From Paenibacillus contaminans (GTDB taxonomy: Bacteria > Bacillota > Bacilli > Paenibacillales > NBRC-103111), in assembly GCF_003285015.1 (NCBI RefSeq), contig NZ_QMFB01000015.1, positions 1 to 64,000 of the forward strand: a stretch of 64,000 nt of DNA. Reading direction: 5' to 3'. The notes under the pieces were generated by a model. It was given only the letters and a program-made list of their open reading frames with translations. It made no database searches and was not told where the DNA came from. Made by a program: the position numbers and the translations under genes. Below, one piece after another: positions 19,021 to 26,005 of this stretch (positions are counted from its first letter, which is position 1; every line of letters begins with the position of its first letter).

Positions 19021-19102
19021 GGTAAACGCGCCTGTCCTTAGCTTATGCTTACGAAGTCGCTTTCTTTGAAAGCGTTTAGGACGGCGAAACCGTTTATCCT
19101 TG
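19021..19102 (+). repeat. Folded intergenic element, copy A (82 bp)
   Basis: This copy is 82 bp and differs from copy B (24147-24228) at only 4 positions. The ends pair (GGTAAACG with CGTTTATCC, one bulged A). A second stem pairs CGCC-GTCC with GGAC-GGCG. CGCTTTC/GAAAGCG makes a terminal hairpin. It ends in CGTTTATCCTTGG, 160 bases upstream of the DUF2935 gene. I do not recognise it as a named RNA family. Confidence 0.75.
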
Positions 19103-19261
19103 GATTTGGCAGGCGTTCTCGCGCGCTGCGGCTCTGTATGGCGATGGCAAGGGGCAGCCCTCGCAGGATTTCGTTTAAGCGATGTGTCGAAGAATTGAGC
19201 ATATTGCGAATCGAAGGCACATAGGGTATTTTGACGGATTATGCACAGGGGAGGGATTAGG

Positions 19262-20068
19262 TTGACGGATGCTTTCGTAACGCGTTCGTTGGATGAAATA
19301 CGATTCTGGTCCCGAATCATGAAGGAGCATTCGCTGTTTTTGAAGCTGGGCTTTCGATGCGAGGACACTCAGCTGATCAATGAGGCGAATCAATTTTATG
19401 CCGTTTTTGAAGCGATCGAGGTGAAGTCTCATTCTTTTACACTGGAAACCGATCCCCAGGTTGTTAAAGCTTTCAATGAAGAGGTTTACACCGCGGCTTC
19501 TCATATTTGGGCGTTCAAGCGAAAGGTGCTGGGTTTGATTTTACAGTGCAAGATGCCGGGCGCAAACAATTTTCCCTTGCTGGTCGATCACACGAGCAGA
19601 GAAGCGAATTATTTCCGGAATCGTCTGGTCGAGCTGAATACGGGGCGGTTGGAGCCTTTGCCCGATGCGATCATCGACGAGAACGTGTTTTTCTTGCGCA
19701 TCATGGCCGATCACGCCAAATTTATTGGGCATCTGCTCGATCCGTCTGAACGTCAGCTCGTAGAGCAAGCGCGGAGCTTCAGTAACGATTTCGATACGCT
19801 GTTGTTTCAAGCCGTCGATTTGGAGTCCATGCGCCCGCAATCCCAAACGATTCCTCTTCTCGACCAATTCCTCGACGAGAACAGAGTCTCGGTGAAATCG
19901 CTGCGCGATTTCAAAAAGACGGCACGCGATTTGATCGAGGCTTGCCGGATCAAGAGCATCATCCATCCTTTGCTTGCCGATCATGTATTCCGGGAAGCGG
20001 AACGGTTTTTGTTTATCATCGATATGTTCGAGCGGAGCCTGACCGGCGCTAAGGTACCGCAGCAATAG
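19262..20068 (+). CDS. DUF2935 family protein
   Basis: This 268-residue protein begins LTDAFVTRSLDEIRFWSRIM and has two related halves, each with a conserved pattern of the DUF2935 family: SLDEIRFWSRIMKEHSLFL near residue 9, and ENVFFLRIMADHAKFIGHLL near 141. The family folds as paired ferritin-like helical bundles; the repeated Glu and His (EIRFW, KEH, DHAKF) could bind metal. The TTG at 19262 is chosen because GGGAGGG sits 7 bases upstream; an ATG at 19241 lies before that site. The function is unknown. Confidence 0.8.
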   Translation: MTDAFVTRSLDEIRFWSRIMKEHSLFLKLGFRCEDTQLINEANQFYAVFEAIEVKSHSFTLETDPQVVKAFNEEVYTAASHIWAFKRKVLGLILQCKMPGANNFPLLVDHTSREANYFRNRLVELNTGRLEPLPDAIIDENVFFLRIMADHAKFIGHLLDPSERQLVEQARSFSNDFDTLLFQAVDLESMRPQSQTIPLLDQFLDENRVSVKSLRDFKKTARDLIEACRIKSIIHPLLADHVFREAERFLFIIDMFERSLTGAKVPQQ

Positions 20069-20237
20069 GCGCGGCGTGGACATCTTTGAATGTCATTACG
20101 TGTGCGGACGGTGAACTGCCGCTTGAGGCACCGCATTAGCCGACGGGAAAACATGTGATTTTCCTGAAAACAGGCGGGTACGTTTTACCCATCTGTGTAA
20201 TTGGATTGAAAGTGTCCATTCCAATCTATAACTCTAG

Positions 20238-20246
20238 CATACTATA
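20238..20246 (+). promoter_or_regulatory. Sigma-K-like -10 sequence upstream of the repeat protein
   Basis: CATACTATA fits the sigma-K -10 pattern CATA-N3-TA exactly. No clear -35 AC motif is seen. It lies 30 bases before the ATG of a repeat protein whose repeat also occurs in a CotD-like coat protein, which would fit late mother-cell expression. Confidence 0.35.
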
Positions 20247-20277
20247 AAATATCTCGCTAGACGGAGGTGGCTTATAG

Positions 20278-20487
20278 ATGTCAGAAGGTATAGAAACCAT
20301 GGGTGAACACAGCAACCGGAGCAACCGGAGCAACCGGAGCAACCGGAGCAACCGGAGCAACCGGAGCAACCGTAGCAACCGGAGCAACCGGAGTAACCGG
20401 AGCAACCGGAGTAACCGTAGCAACCGTAGCAACCGTAGCAATCGGAGCAACCGTAGCAACCGCAGCAACCGCAGCGGTCTGCTTTAA
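20278..20487 (+). CDS. Asn-Arg-Ser repeat protein (probable spore coat/basic repeat protein)
   Basis: This 69-residue protein is an 11-residue head ([11 protein letters not shown]), one Ser, 18 Asn-Arg-Ser units and GLL. The 9-bp unit varies (AGC/AGT, AAC/AAT, CGG/CGT/CGC), but every change is silent in this frame, while the overlapping Gly-Ala-Thr frame suffers Gly-to-Val and Ala-to-Val changes. GGAGG lies 10 bases before the ATG. The same NRS run forms the tail of the CotD-like protein at 27761. Very basic Ser-Arg repeats recall CotG-type coat proteins, which CotH phosphorylates. Coat function is inference. Confidence 0.65.
   Translation: MSEGIETMGEHSNRSNRSNRSNRSNRSNRSNRSNRSNRSNRSNRSNRSNRSNRSNRSNRSNRSNRSGLL
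20312..20477 (+). repeat. 9-bp tandem repeat (about 18 units)
   Basis: The unit is AGCAACCGG with silent third-position variants. It encodes the Asn-Arg-Ser repeats and is not a CRISPR, since there are no spacers. Confidence 0.95.
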
Positions 20488-20534
20488 GGAATGTAGAGTG
20501 CGGATAACTTGAGCAGCGAGCTACAATATCATGC

Positions 20535-20577
20535 TTTCGATTGGGAGCCGGCGCGTCAGCCCGGATCCCAATCGAAA
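20535..20577. other. Perfect 12-bp inverted repeat
   Basis: TTTCGATTGGGA and TCCCAATCGAAA are perfect complements around a 19-base loop that contains a CCGG/CCGG stem. No T run follows, so it may be a 3' stability hairpin of the repeat-protein mRNA or a protein-binding site. Confidence 0.5.
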
Positions 20578-20639
20578 CATACATAGTGCCGGGGTATCCC
20601 TTGTTATTGTATTAGAATGAAAAGCATACTGAAAATAAT

Positions 20640-20670
20640 AAGCGAACGCATCCGGCGGTTCGCTTTTTTT
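20640..20670 (+). terminator. Intrinsic terminator after the repeat-protein gene
   Basis: AAGCGAAC and GTTCGCTT form the stem, followed by seven T. Confidence 0.85.
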
Positions 20671-20787
20671 GCGTGCTGAGATGAACGCAAGCGCAATCGA
20701 CCTTTTTCTCGCCATGCAAACTAAGTTTCCTAAAAAACGACATGCTGGAAGGTTTTGTCGAATAACTCCTGAGTCACATTTTCCCAC

Positions 20788-20816
20788 TTGCATAACGAAC
20801 AAATGTTCGGTAATAA
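20788..20816 (+). promoter_or_regulatory. LexA-controlled promoter 1 (upstream of the uvrX remnant)
   Basis: TTGCAT and TAATAA are 17 bases apart, and the spacer contains CGAACAAATGTTCG (20796-20809), a perfect match to the Bacillus LexA/DinR box CGAAC-RNRY-GTTCG. Confidence 0.8.
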
Positions 20817-20885
20817 TAAAGAATATAATCAGTGATTTGTCGGAGGGTTGCTTATGCGCGCAACAAAACAGCGAATGATTTTTCT

Positions 20886-20938
20886 CGCGGACTGCCGATC
20901 CTTTTACGCTTCGGCCGAAAAGGCAGTTCGCGTTTTTT
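20886..20938 (+). terminator. Intrinsic terminator inside the uvrX remnant
   Basis: CGCGGACTGCC pairs with GGCAGTTCGCG (one G-U), and CCTTTT/AAAAGG can extend the stem inward. TTTTTT follows directly. Transcripts from LexA promoter 1 should end here, at about 120 nt. Confidence 0.75.
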
Positions 20939-20956
20939 GTTTTTCAATTATTTTCG

Positions 20957-20985
20957 TTGCATCAAGAACGTATGTTCCGTATATG
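20957..20985 (+). promoter_or_regulatory. LexA-controlled promoter 2 (uvrX)
   Basis: TTGCAT and TATATG are 17 bases apart, with AGAACGTATGTTCC (20965-20978) in the spacer, 12 of 14 bases of the LexA/DinR box. The layout copies promoter 1, including the TTGCAT -35. Confidence 0.75.
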
Positions 20986-21076
20986 ATAAGAATGAATGTT
21001 CTTGTTGCGAGGATGCTCACATGGGTGAAAGCGTTAGACGTATCTTTCGAATTGCGACTATACAGGAGTGAATGTC

Positions 21077-22336
21077 GTGCCTCAAGAGCGAACCGTTATG
21101 TTAATTGACGGACAGTCATTCTACGCTTCAATTGAAAAAGCGGCCCGGCCGGACTTGGAGAATAAGCCGGTAGCCGTAGGCGATCCCTCTAGAAAATCAG
21201 GCATCATCCTGGCCGCTTGTCCGATTGCCAAATCACGCGGCGTAACGACTGCTTCAAGAGTGGGCGAGGCGCTAGCGAAATGCTCCGACTTGGTCGTCAT
21301 ACGACCCCGAATGCAAACATACATCACCGTATCCTTGTTCATTACCGAGATATTCGAGTCCTTTACAGACCAGGTTGAACCCTATTCCATCGACGAGCAG
21401 TTCCTCGACGTTACGGGCTCTATCGGTTATTTCGGGGCCCCGGAGGAGATCGCCCGCGAGATCCAGATGCGTGTTCATTTATCGACAGGAGTTTGGAGCC
21501 GGTGCGGAATCGGACCTTCAAAGATACTGGCCAAAATGGCTACGGACAATTTCGCTAAAAAGATGTCCAGCGGTATCTTCAAACTTGACTTCGACAATTT
21601 GGAGTCCGCATTATGGCCGCTGCCGGTGCATCAAATGTTCATGGTTGCCTCGCGGATGACTCGTCATTTCACGCGTATGGGTCTTTATACGATTGGGGAT
21701 ATCGCTCGTCTGGAACTGGGGGATTTTAAAAAACGCATGCGTAAAGAAATGGGCAAGCAAAGCGATATTCAAGCGGAATATTACTGGCAAACGGCACGAG
21801 GGATCGACCCTAGCCCCGTCGTGGCAAGTATTCGAAATAAATTGAAATCGGTAAGTCACGGCAAGGCGCTCAGAAGCAGTATTTACCAGAAACTAGAAGA
21901 CATCGAGGTTGTGTTGTTGGAATTAGTGGTGGAGGTCTGCCGCCGCAGCAGGAGATTCGGGTATATCGGGCGGGTCGTGAACGTCGGGGCGGCGGAAACG
22001 GACGGTCAGCGCTCGGCATCGTTTAACCGGCAGGTAACGCTCGAACAAGCGACGTCACTTTCGCATGAAGTCGCGGCGGCGGCTATCGGGATTTTCCGTA
22101 AGTATTGGAGCGGTATGCCTGTTAGCCACCTGTATGTCGGGTTAACCCAGCTGACCGACGATAGCGTCATCCAGCTTGCTTTATTCGATGACCGGATGAA
22201 AGCATACGATTTGGAAAGAGCAACCGATGAAATCAAGGATAAATATGGGAGCGCCGCGATTGTGCGAGCATCCTCATTATTGCAGTCCGGAGTGGCCCGC
22301 GAGAGGGCGGAACAGATTGGAGGTCATTATATATGA
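21077..22336 (+). CDS. uvrX: Y-family DNA polymerase (UvrX-like)
   Basis: This 419-residue polymerase is close to Bacillus UvrX (416). It has MLIDGQSFYASIEKA with the first catalytic Asp, YSIDEQFLDVTG with the Ser-Ile-Asp-Glu catalytic motif near residue 101, and the little-finger domain in the C-terminal third. These polymerases copy damaged DNA. GTG 21077 is preferred because AGGAG lies 8 bases upstream; GTG 21068 overlaps that site. A LexA box in the promoter shows SOS control. The next gene overlaps the stop by ATGA. Confidence 0.9.
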   Translation: MPQERTVMLIDGQSFYASIEKAARPDLENKPVAVGDPSRKSGIILAACPIAKSRGVTTASRVGEALAKCSDLVVIRPRMQTYITVSLFITEIFESFTDQVEPYSIDEQFLDVTGSIGYFGAPEEIAREIQMRVHLSTGVWSRCGIGPSKILAKMATDNFAKKMSSGIFKLDFDNLESALWPLPVHQMFMVASRMTRHFTRMGLYTIGDIARLELGDFKKRMRKEMGKQSDIQAEYYWQTARGIDPSPVVASIRNKLKSVSHGKALRSSIYQKLEDIEVVLLELVVEVCRRSRRFGYIGRVVNVGAAETDGQRSASFNRQVTLEQATSLSHEVAAAAIGIFRKYWSGMPVSHLYVGLTQLTDDSVIQLALFDDRMKAYDLERATDEIKDKYGSAAIVRASSLLQSGVARERAEQIGGHYI

Positions 22337-22815
22337 GCAAATTGGACGGCAATGAACGGTGGAAATCCAAAATGCTGCTTACCGAACATCAAGAGCAATA
22401 TGAAAACCGCCGCGACATCAAGAATTCCCGTAACCGGCCTACAGCGGATGAGTTCAAAATGATTCGTGACTACATTTTGCTTCCTTACATGTTAAGCATG
22501 GTGCAAAAGAACATCGAAGATACGGGTAACCAATCCAACCTTCTAAAGCAGCTTTATGTGACGGCAGACCAGGCGGTAATGAAGCAAATAAGCGCGGATA
22601 TGTACAGTGTCCGGCGCGAATTGTCGAAGCGTAATATTAAAATTACGAATGACGAACAAGCGGATATGGTTATCTATCACCGTTTTATTTGCAGGGGATA
22701 CGAAGACCGCTTCGGAATGGTTCGGGATGTTATGCGCTCGGAAATCAGCATTCGCTTGTCAAAGTATTTTAAAGAATTGATTGGCCGAGTGAACGCCCCA
22801 AAAAGCTTAAACTGA
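22333..22815 (+). CDS. Conserved hypothetical protein coupled to uvrX
   Basis: This 160-residue helical protein starts MSKLDGNERWKSKMLLTEHQ and ends near a basic amphipathic helix. Its start overlaps the uvrX stop (ATGA), so the two are translationally coupled and under the same SOS promoter. In Bacillus, uvrX is followed by the short yolD gene; this protein does not look like YolD. I do not recognise its family. A role as a polymerase accessory factor is inference from position. Confidence 0.75.
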   Translation: MSKLDGNERWKSKMLLTEHQEQYENRRDIKNSRNRPTADEFKMIRDYILLPYMLSMVQKNIEDTGNQSNLLKQLYVTADQAVMKQISADMYSVRRELSKRNIKITNDEQADMVIYHRFICRGYEDRFGMVRDVMRSEISIRLSKYFKELIGRVNAPKSLN

Positions 22816-23034
22816 CAGTCGAGCCGCCCCAATCCGTGCAGGCTTTGCCGGACTGCGGAAAAATTGCTTTTTCTTTTAAATCGATACGTTTCGTTTCGGT
22901 AAAAGTAGGGAAGCAACCGGCGGTGCATCCTGCGAGGGCCGTAATGCCGTATCTTATTGTCGGCGCCGCATGCTTCATTGTAAAATGGGGACAGCAGGAT
23001 TCGACATCTTATGAAAGCGATGGGGGCACCGACC

Positions 23035-24012
23035 GTGACAAACGCATATAACGAGGAACAGGCGGCAAATACGCAGCTTAACGAGCTCATCGAGCGGTTC
23101 CGTCCGTACGCAGCCGAAGGCAAGTGCGCATCGTACATTCCGGCGCTGGCGAACGCGGAGCCGTCGCATCTCGGCATTACCGTCATTCAGCCGGACGGAA
23201 CGATCTGGAGGGCGGGCAACTGGGATGTTCCCTTTACGCTGCAGAGCATTTCCAAGGTGCTCAGTTTTATAGCCGTATGCGTGGCCCGCGGCATTCCGTA
23301 CGTGCTGGAGAGGGTGGATGTGGAGCCGACCGGCGATCCGTTCAATTCGATCGTCCGGCTTGAAATGCATAAGCCCGGCAGGCCGTTCAATCCGCTTATC
23401 AATGCAGGGGCGATAACGACGGCCTCGATATTGCCGGGCGAAACGCCTGCGCAGAAGCTGGCGGCGATCATCCGTTTGATCGAGCGGCTGACGGGCAAGC
23501 AGGCTCGCGTGAACGAAGACGTATTCCAGTCGGAATGGGGGACGGCTTACCGGAATCGGTCGCTTGCCTATTATTTGAAAGAAACGGGCTTCCTCGCCTG
23601 CGACGTGGAGGACGCGATCGAGGTGTATTTAAAGCAGTGCGCGATTGAGGTGACGACCGAGGATATCGCGATGATCGGACTTGTGCTGGCGCACGACGGT
23701 TATCATCCGCTTCAACGCGAACAGCTGCTGCCGAAGCAGGTTGTCCGTATAGCCAAGGCGCTTATGCTCACCTGCGGCATGTACAACGCCTCGGGAAAGT
23801 TCGCCGCCTTCGTCGGCGTTCCCGCCAAAAGCGGCGTTTCCGGGGGGATCATGACGGCGGTGCCGCCGCGAGTCCGGCCTGCCGGAACGCCATGCGCGGA
23901 CGGCTGCGGCATCGGCTTGTACGGCCCGGCAATCGACGAGGTGGGCAACAGCAAGGCTGGGGGTTTGCTGCTGCAGCATCTCGCAGAGGAATGGGATTTG
24001 GGTATTTTCTAA
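23035..24012 (+). CDS. glsA: Glutaminase (GlsA family)
   Basis: This 325-residue enzyme matches bacterial serine-dependent beta-lactamase-like glutaminases (about 310). It carries the QSISKV motif with nucleophile Ser71 and general base Lys74, INAGAI near residue 125 and the C-terminal KSGVSGGI segment. It converts glutamine to glutamate and ammonia in the cytoplasm. GTG 23035 is preferred since GGGGG lies 8 bases before it; ATG 23011 upstream has no good site. It is a single-gene unit. Confidence 0.93.
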   Translation: MTNAYNEEQAANTQLNELIERFRPYAAEGKCASYIPALANAEPSHLGITVIQPDGTIWRAGNWDVPFTLQSISKVLSFIAVCVARGIPYVLERVDVEPTGDPFNSIVRLEMHKPGRPFNPLINAGAITTASILPGETPAQKLAAIIRLIERLTGKQARVNEDVFQSEWGTAYRNRSLAYYLKETGFLACDVEDAIEVYLKQCAIEVTTEDIAMIGLVLAHDGYHPLQREQLLPKQVVRIAKALMLTCGMYNASGKFAAFVGVPAKSGVSGGIMTAVPPRVRPAGTPCADGCGIGLYGPAIDEVGNSKAGGLLLQHLAEEWDLGIF

Positions 24013-24146
24013 AGGGATAAGAGCAGGGAAATAAAGCGAAACGCTTCGAAAGCATCGGAGGCATCCAGCGTTCTCAATAAGAGCGCGGAGGGTCTCTTTT
24101 TTTGAAATCTCAGAAAGTATATTCTCCGCTGATTGTTCGATTTCCC

Positions 24147-24228
24147 GGTAAACGCGCCTGTCCTAAGCTAATGCTTACGAAGTCGCTTTCTTTGAAAGCG
24201 TTTAGGACAGCGAAGCCGTTTATCCTTG
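24147..24228 (+). repeat. Folded intergenic element, copy B (82 bp)
   Basis: The copy is the same length as copy A with 4 substitutions. Here the inner stem is CGC-TGTCCTAA with TTAGGACA-GCG: the substitutions move the bulge but keep the pairing. CGCTTTC/GAAAGCG is unchanged. It ends 30 bases before the start of the small HARP-like gene, directly upstream of its ribosome site. Confidence 0.75.
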
Positions 24229-24257
24229 TACCCGAATCGAGAAGGAGGATGGAGTGG

Positions 24258-24506
24258 ATGCGTGACGCAGTCGTTATAAGCAAATATTCCGAGCAATACG
24301 TGTCGGTAAGTTTCCCGTATCGGGCGGATTATGTAGACAGGATTCGAAGCGTTCCCGGAAGACGCTGGAATCCCGGCGGCAAAACCTGGCTGATTCCGTA
24401 CACGTTAGCCAACGTAGCGGCGCTGACAAGCCTATTTCGCGGTGCTGCCGAGCTGGCAGGAGAGCTGGAGGAGGAATGCGGCTTTGTCAGGGAGTGGGAA
24501 GCTTAG
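24258..24506 (+). CDS. Small HARP/integrase-N-terminal-like domain protein (82 aa)
   Basis: The protein reads VSFPYRADYVDRIRSVPGRR, then WNPGGKTWLIPYT. This beta-rich pattern is seen in the HARP domain of annealing helicases and at the N-terminus of some Gram-positive tyrosine recombinases. No catalytic domain follows, so the domain stands alone. ATG 24258 is chosen because GAAGGAGG lies 9 bases upstream; the longer frame from 24102 runs through the repeat element and is unlikely to be translated. It may be a single-domain DNA-binding protein or a recombinase remnant. Confidence 0.55.
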   Translation: MRDAVVISKYSEQYVSVSFPYRADYVDRIRSVPGRRWNPGGKTWLIPYTLANVAALTSLFRGAAELAGELEEECGFVREWEA

Positions 24507-24680
24507 GAAACGTAAGATTGGGGGCGGGCCGTTCGGCTGCGGCACGTGCGGGGGCGATGAAAGATATGGTAAAATAGATGAAGCCGGACGAACGTGAATC
24601 GGCAAAGCCTGAAGGAAAATACCGGCGAACGGAAACGCACGGATCAGATCGATATGAAATCGTGCGGATGGGAGAATCAT

Positions 24681-25364
24681 ATGTCGCAGCATGAAATATT
24701 CGATGTTTTCGATGAACGAATGAGGAAGATCGGGCAAGCCAGCCGGAAGGATGTGCACGCCCAAGGACTATGGCATCAAACCTTTCACTGCTGGGTTGTC
24801 AAGAGAGCGGCGGAGGGCGGAGCGAGCTTGCTGCTGCAATTGCGCCATAAGGATAAAGATACGTTTCCGGGGATGCTCGATATTTCATGCGCCGGTCATC
24901 TGCTGACGGGAGAAACCGTCGAGGATGGCGTCCGCGAGCTGGAGGAGGAGCTCGGCCTGACGATTTCCTTCCATGAGCTTTTGTATTGCGGAATCGTTCC
25001 GCAGGAAACGGTCGTTACCCCGCAATTGACCGATCGCGAGTTCAATCATATTTTCATATACGAATGCGAGAAAGCTGTAGAGGAATATTCGTTCCAGCTC
25101 AGCGAAATTTCCGGGCTTTTTGAAGTCGGTCTTAACGAGTTTAAACGATTGGTTTACGGCGCCCGGGAGTCGATAGAGGCGGAAGGGGTCGTAGTAGTTG
25201 GGGAACGCGATGAGAAACGGGCGCGAATCCGGAGAACGATAAAGAGGGACGACATCGTCCCCCAGCCTAAAGCGTATTACGACAAATTGTTCGGAACGTT
25301 GAACGAAAATGACTGCGTCGTGCCGGCTCGTCGAGCGGAAGTTGATTGGGAAGAGGAGTCATGA
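24681..25364 (+). CDS. Nudix hydrolase (IDI-like)
   Basis: This 227-residue protein contains FPGMLDISCAGH, then a Nudix box GHLLTGETVEDGVRELEEEL. The box has six rather than seven residues between the first Glu and RE, a variation I cannot check against the family. LWHQTFHCWVV at the N-terminus resembles isopentenyl-diphosphate isomerase-like Nudix proteins. It should hydrolyse a nucleoside diphosphate-linked compound with Mg. GGGAGA lies before ATG 24681. A C-terminal 60-residue extension is basic and of unknown role. Confidence 0.85.
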   Translation: MSQHEIFDVFDERMRKIGQASRKDVHAQGLWHQTFHCWVVKRAAEGGASLLLQLRHKDKDTFPGMLDISCAGHLLTGETVEDGVRELEEELGLTISFHELLYCGIVPQETVVTPQLTDREFNHIFIYECEKAVEEYSFQLSEISGLFEVGLNEFKRLVYGARESIEAEGVVVVGERDEKRARIRRTIKRDDIVPQPKAYYDKLFGTLNENDCVVPARRAEVDWEEES

Positions 25365-25374
25365 TTCAGAAAAT

Positions 25375-25833
25375 TTAATGGTTATCCTCGTACCATATGG
25401 AATAAGCTTCGATGTTGGCCTCGGAATTGTCGCTGGCATCGAAGGTTTTGAAGTAGCGCGCATAATAGGCGTGCTCGATCGTTTTCGCATCGCGATCCGA
25501 GTCGATCGTCAGGCGGATTTCGGAAATGTCGAGTCCCCATTTGAGGCTTTTCGCGATTTCGTTCATGTGATCGACGGTCGCGAAGGTGCGTGCGCTCGCG
25601 AGTATGGAATCGATCAGCTCGGGCGGAGGCTCCTCCGTCATCGTAATATGGCAGGTCAGATTCGGACGGGTGAACGTGATGCGGACGTTTTTGACGATAT
25701 CGGACGAATCCAGCAGTTCTTTTCTCCACGCTTCGGCAGCATCGGCAGTCACCTTATGGGTAACGCTGCAGCCGCTTGCCGCCAAAGCGGCGAGCACCAG
25801 AACCAGCGCACAAACGATCCTCCGCTTATTCAT
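25375..25833 (-). CDS. Putative lipoprotein (152 aa)
   Basis: The protein starts MNKRRIVCALVLVLAALAAS followed by GCS, a signal peptide with lipobox LAASGC. The mature part has alternating strands with Asp and Glu residues and no family I recognise. GGAGGTG lies 9 bases before ATG 25833, which is better than the upstream in-frame ATG. It should be anchored to the outer face of the membrane. It converges with the Nudix gene 10 bases away. Confidence 0.75.
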   Translation of the reverse strand: MNKRRIVCALVLVLAALAASGCSVTHKVTADAAEAWRKELLDSSDIVKNVRITFTRPNLTCHITMTEEPPPELIDSILASARTFATVDHMNEIAKSLKWGLDISEIRLTIDSDRDAKTIEHAYYARYFKTFDASDNSEANIEAYSIWYEDNH

Positions 25834-25912
25834 ATAGGCATCACCTCCGTCATCGCTTCGCGCTTCTTCCGTTATCAGCAAAGTATATCATAGAAGCGGC
25901 TTCTAAACCTAC

Positions 25913-25956
25913 GGTAAACGCCCCGGGTCAAAGACGCGGGAAGGCGTTTATCCTTG
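25913..25956 (+). repeat. Short folded intergenic element, copy C
   Basis: GGTAAACGCC pairs with GGCGTTTATCC (one bulged A) around CCCG/CGGG. It looks like the outer stem of the 82-bp elements with the middle removed, and has the same tail GTTTATCCTT. It lies 50 bases before the sugar dehydrogenase gene. Confidence 0.55.
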
Positions 25957-26005
25957 AGCGTTCACCGATGATACATGGAAATAACAATAGAAAGGAAGGG
26001 AAACG

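Larger units (their letters stand above)
20854..21108 (+). pseudogene. Truncated uvrX-like start (Y-family polymerase N-terminus)
   Basis: Beginning at ATG 20854 behind CGGAGGG, the frame reads MIFLADCRSFYASAEKAVR, clearly related to MLIDGQSFYASIEKAAR of the complete uvrX downstream. Similarity stops at about residue 27, exactly where an intrinsic terminator lies (20886-20938). The rest of the 84-codon frame looks random and runs over the uvrX start in another frame. It is either a decayed tandem duplicate or a short SOS-induced leader RNA derived from one. Confidence 0.7.

Noticed and set aside
20226-20468. Minus-strand Leu-Arg-Leu repeat protein
   Set aside because: Base changes are also silent in this frame, so it cannot be excluded by that test, but it has no ribosome site and the related NRS tail in CotD 2 supports the plus-strand frame.
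20312-20477. CRISPR array
   Set aside because: Repeats are 9 bp, directly adjacent and without spacers.
20303-20512. Collagen-like Gly-Ala-Thr repeat protein
   Set aside because: In this frame the variation between repeat units changes Gly to Val and Ala to Val, there is no ribosome site at its ATG, and the Asn-Arg-Ser frame has a good site and only silent changes.
21068-21076. Upstream GTG as uvrX start
   Set aside because: It overlaps the AGGAG ribosome site, which is correctly spaced for GTG 21077.
24102-24257. Longer N-terminus for the HARP-like protein
   Set aside because: This part is repeat element copy B read as protein; the ribosome site lies just before ATG 24258.
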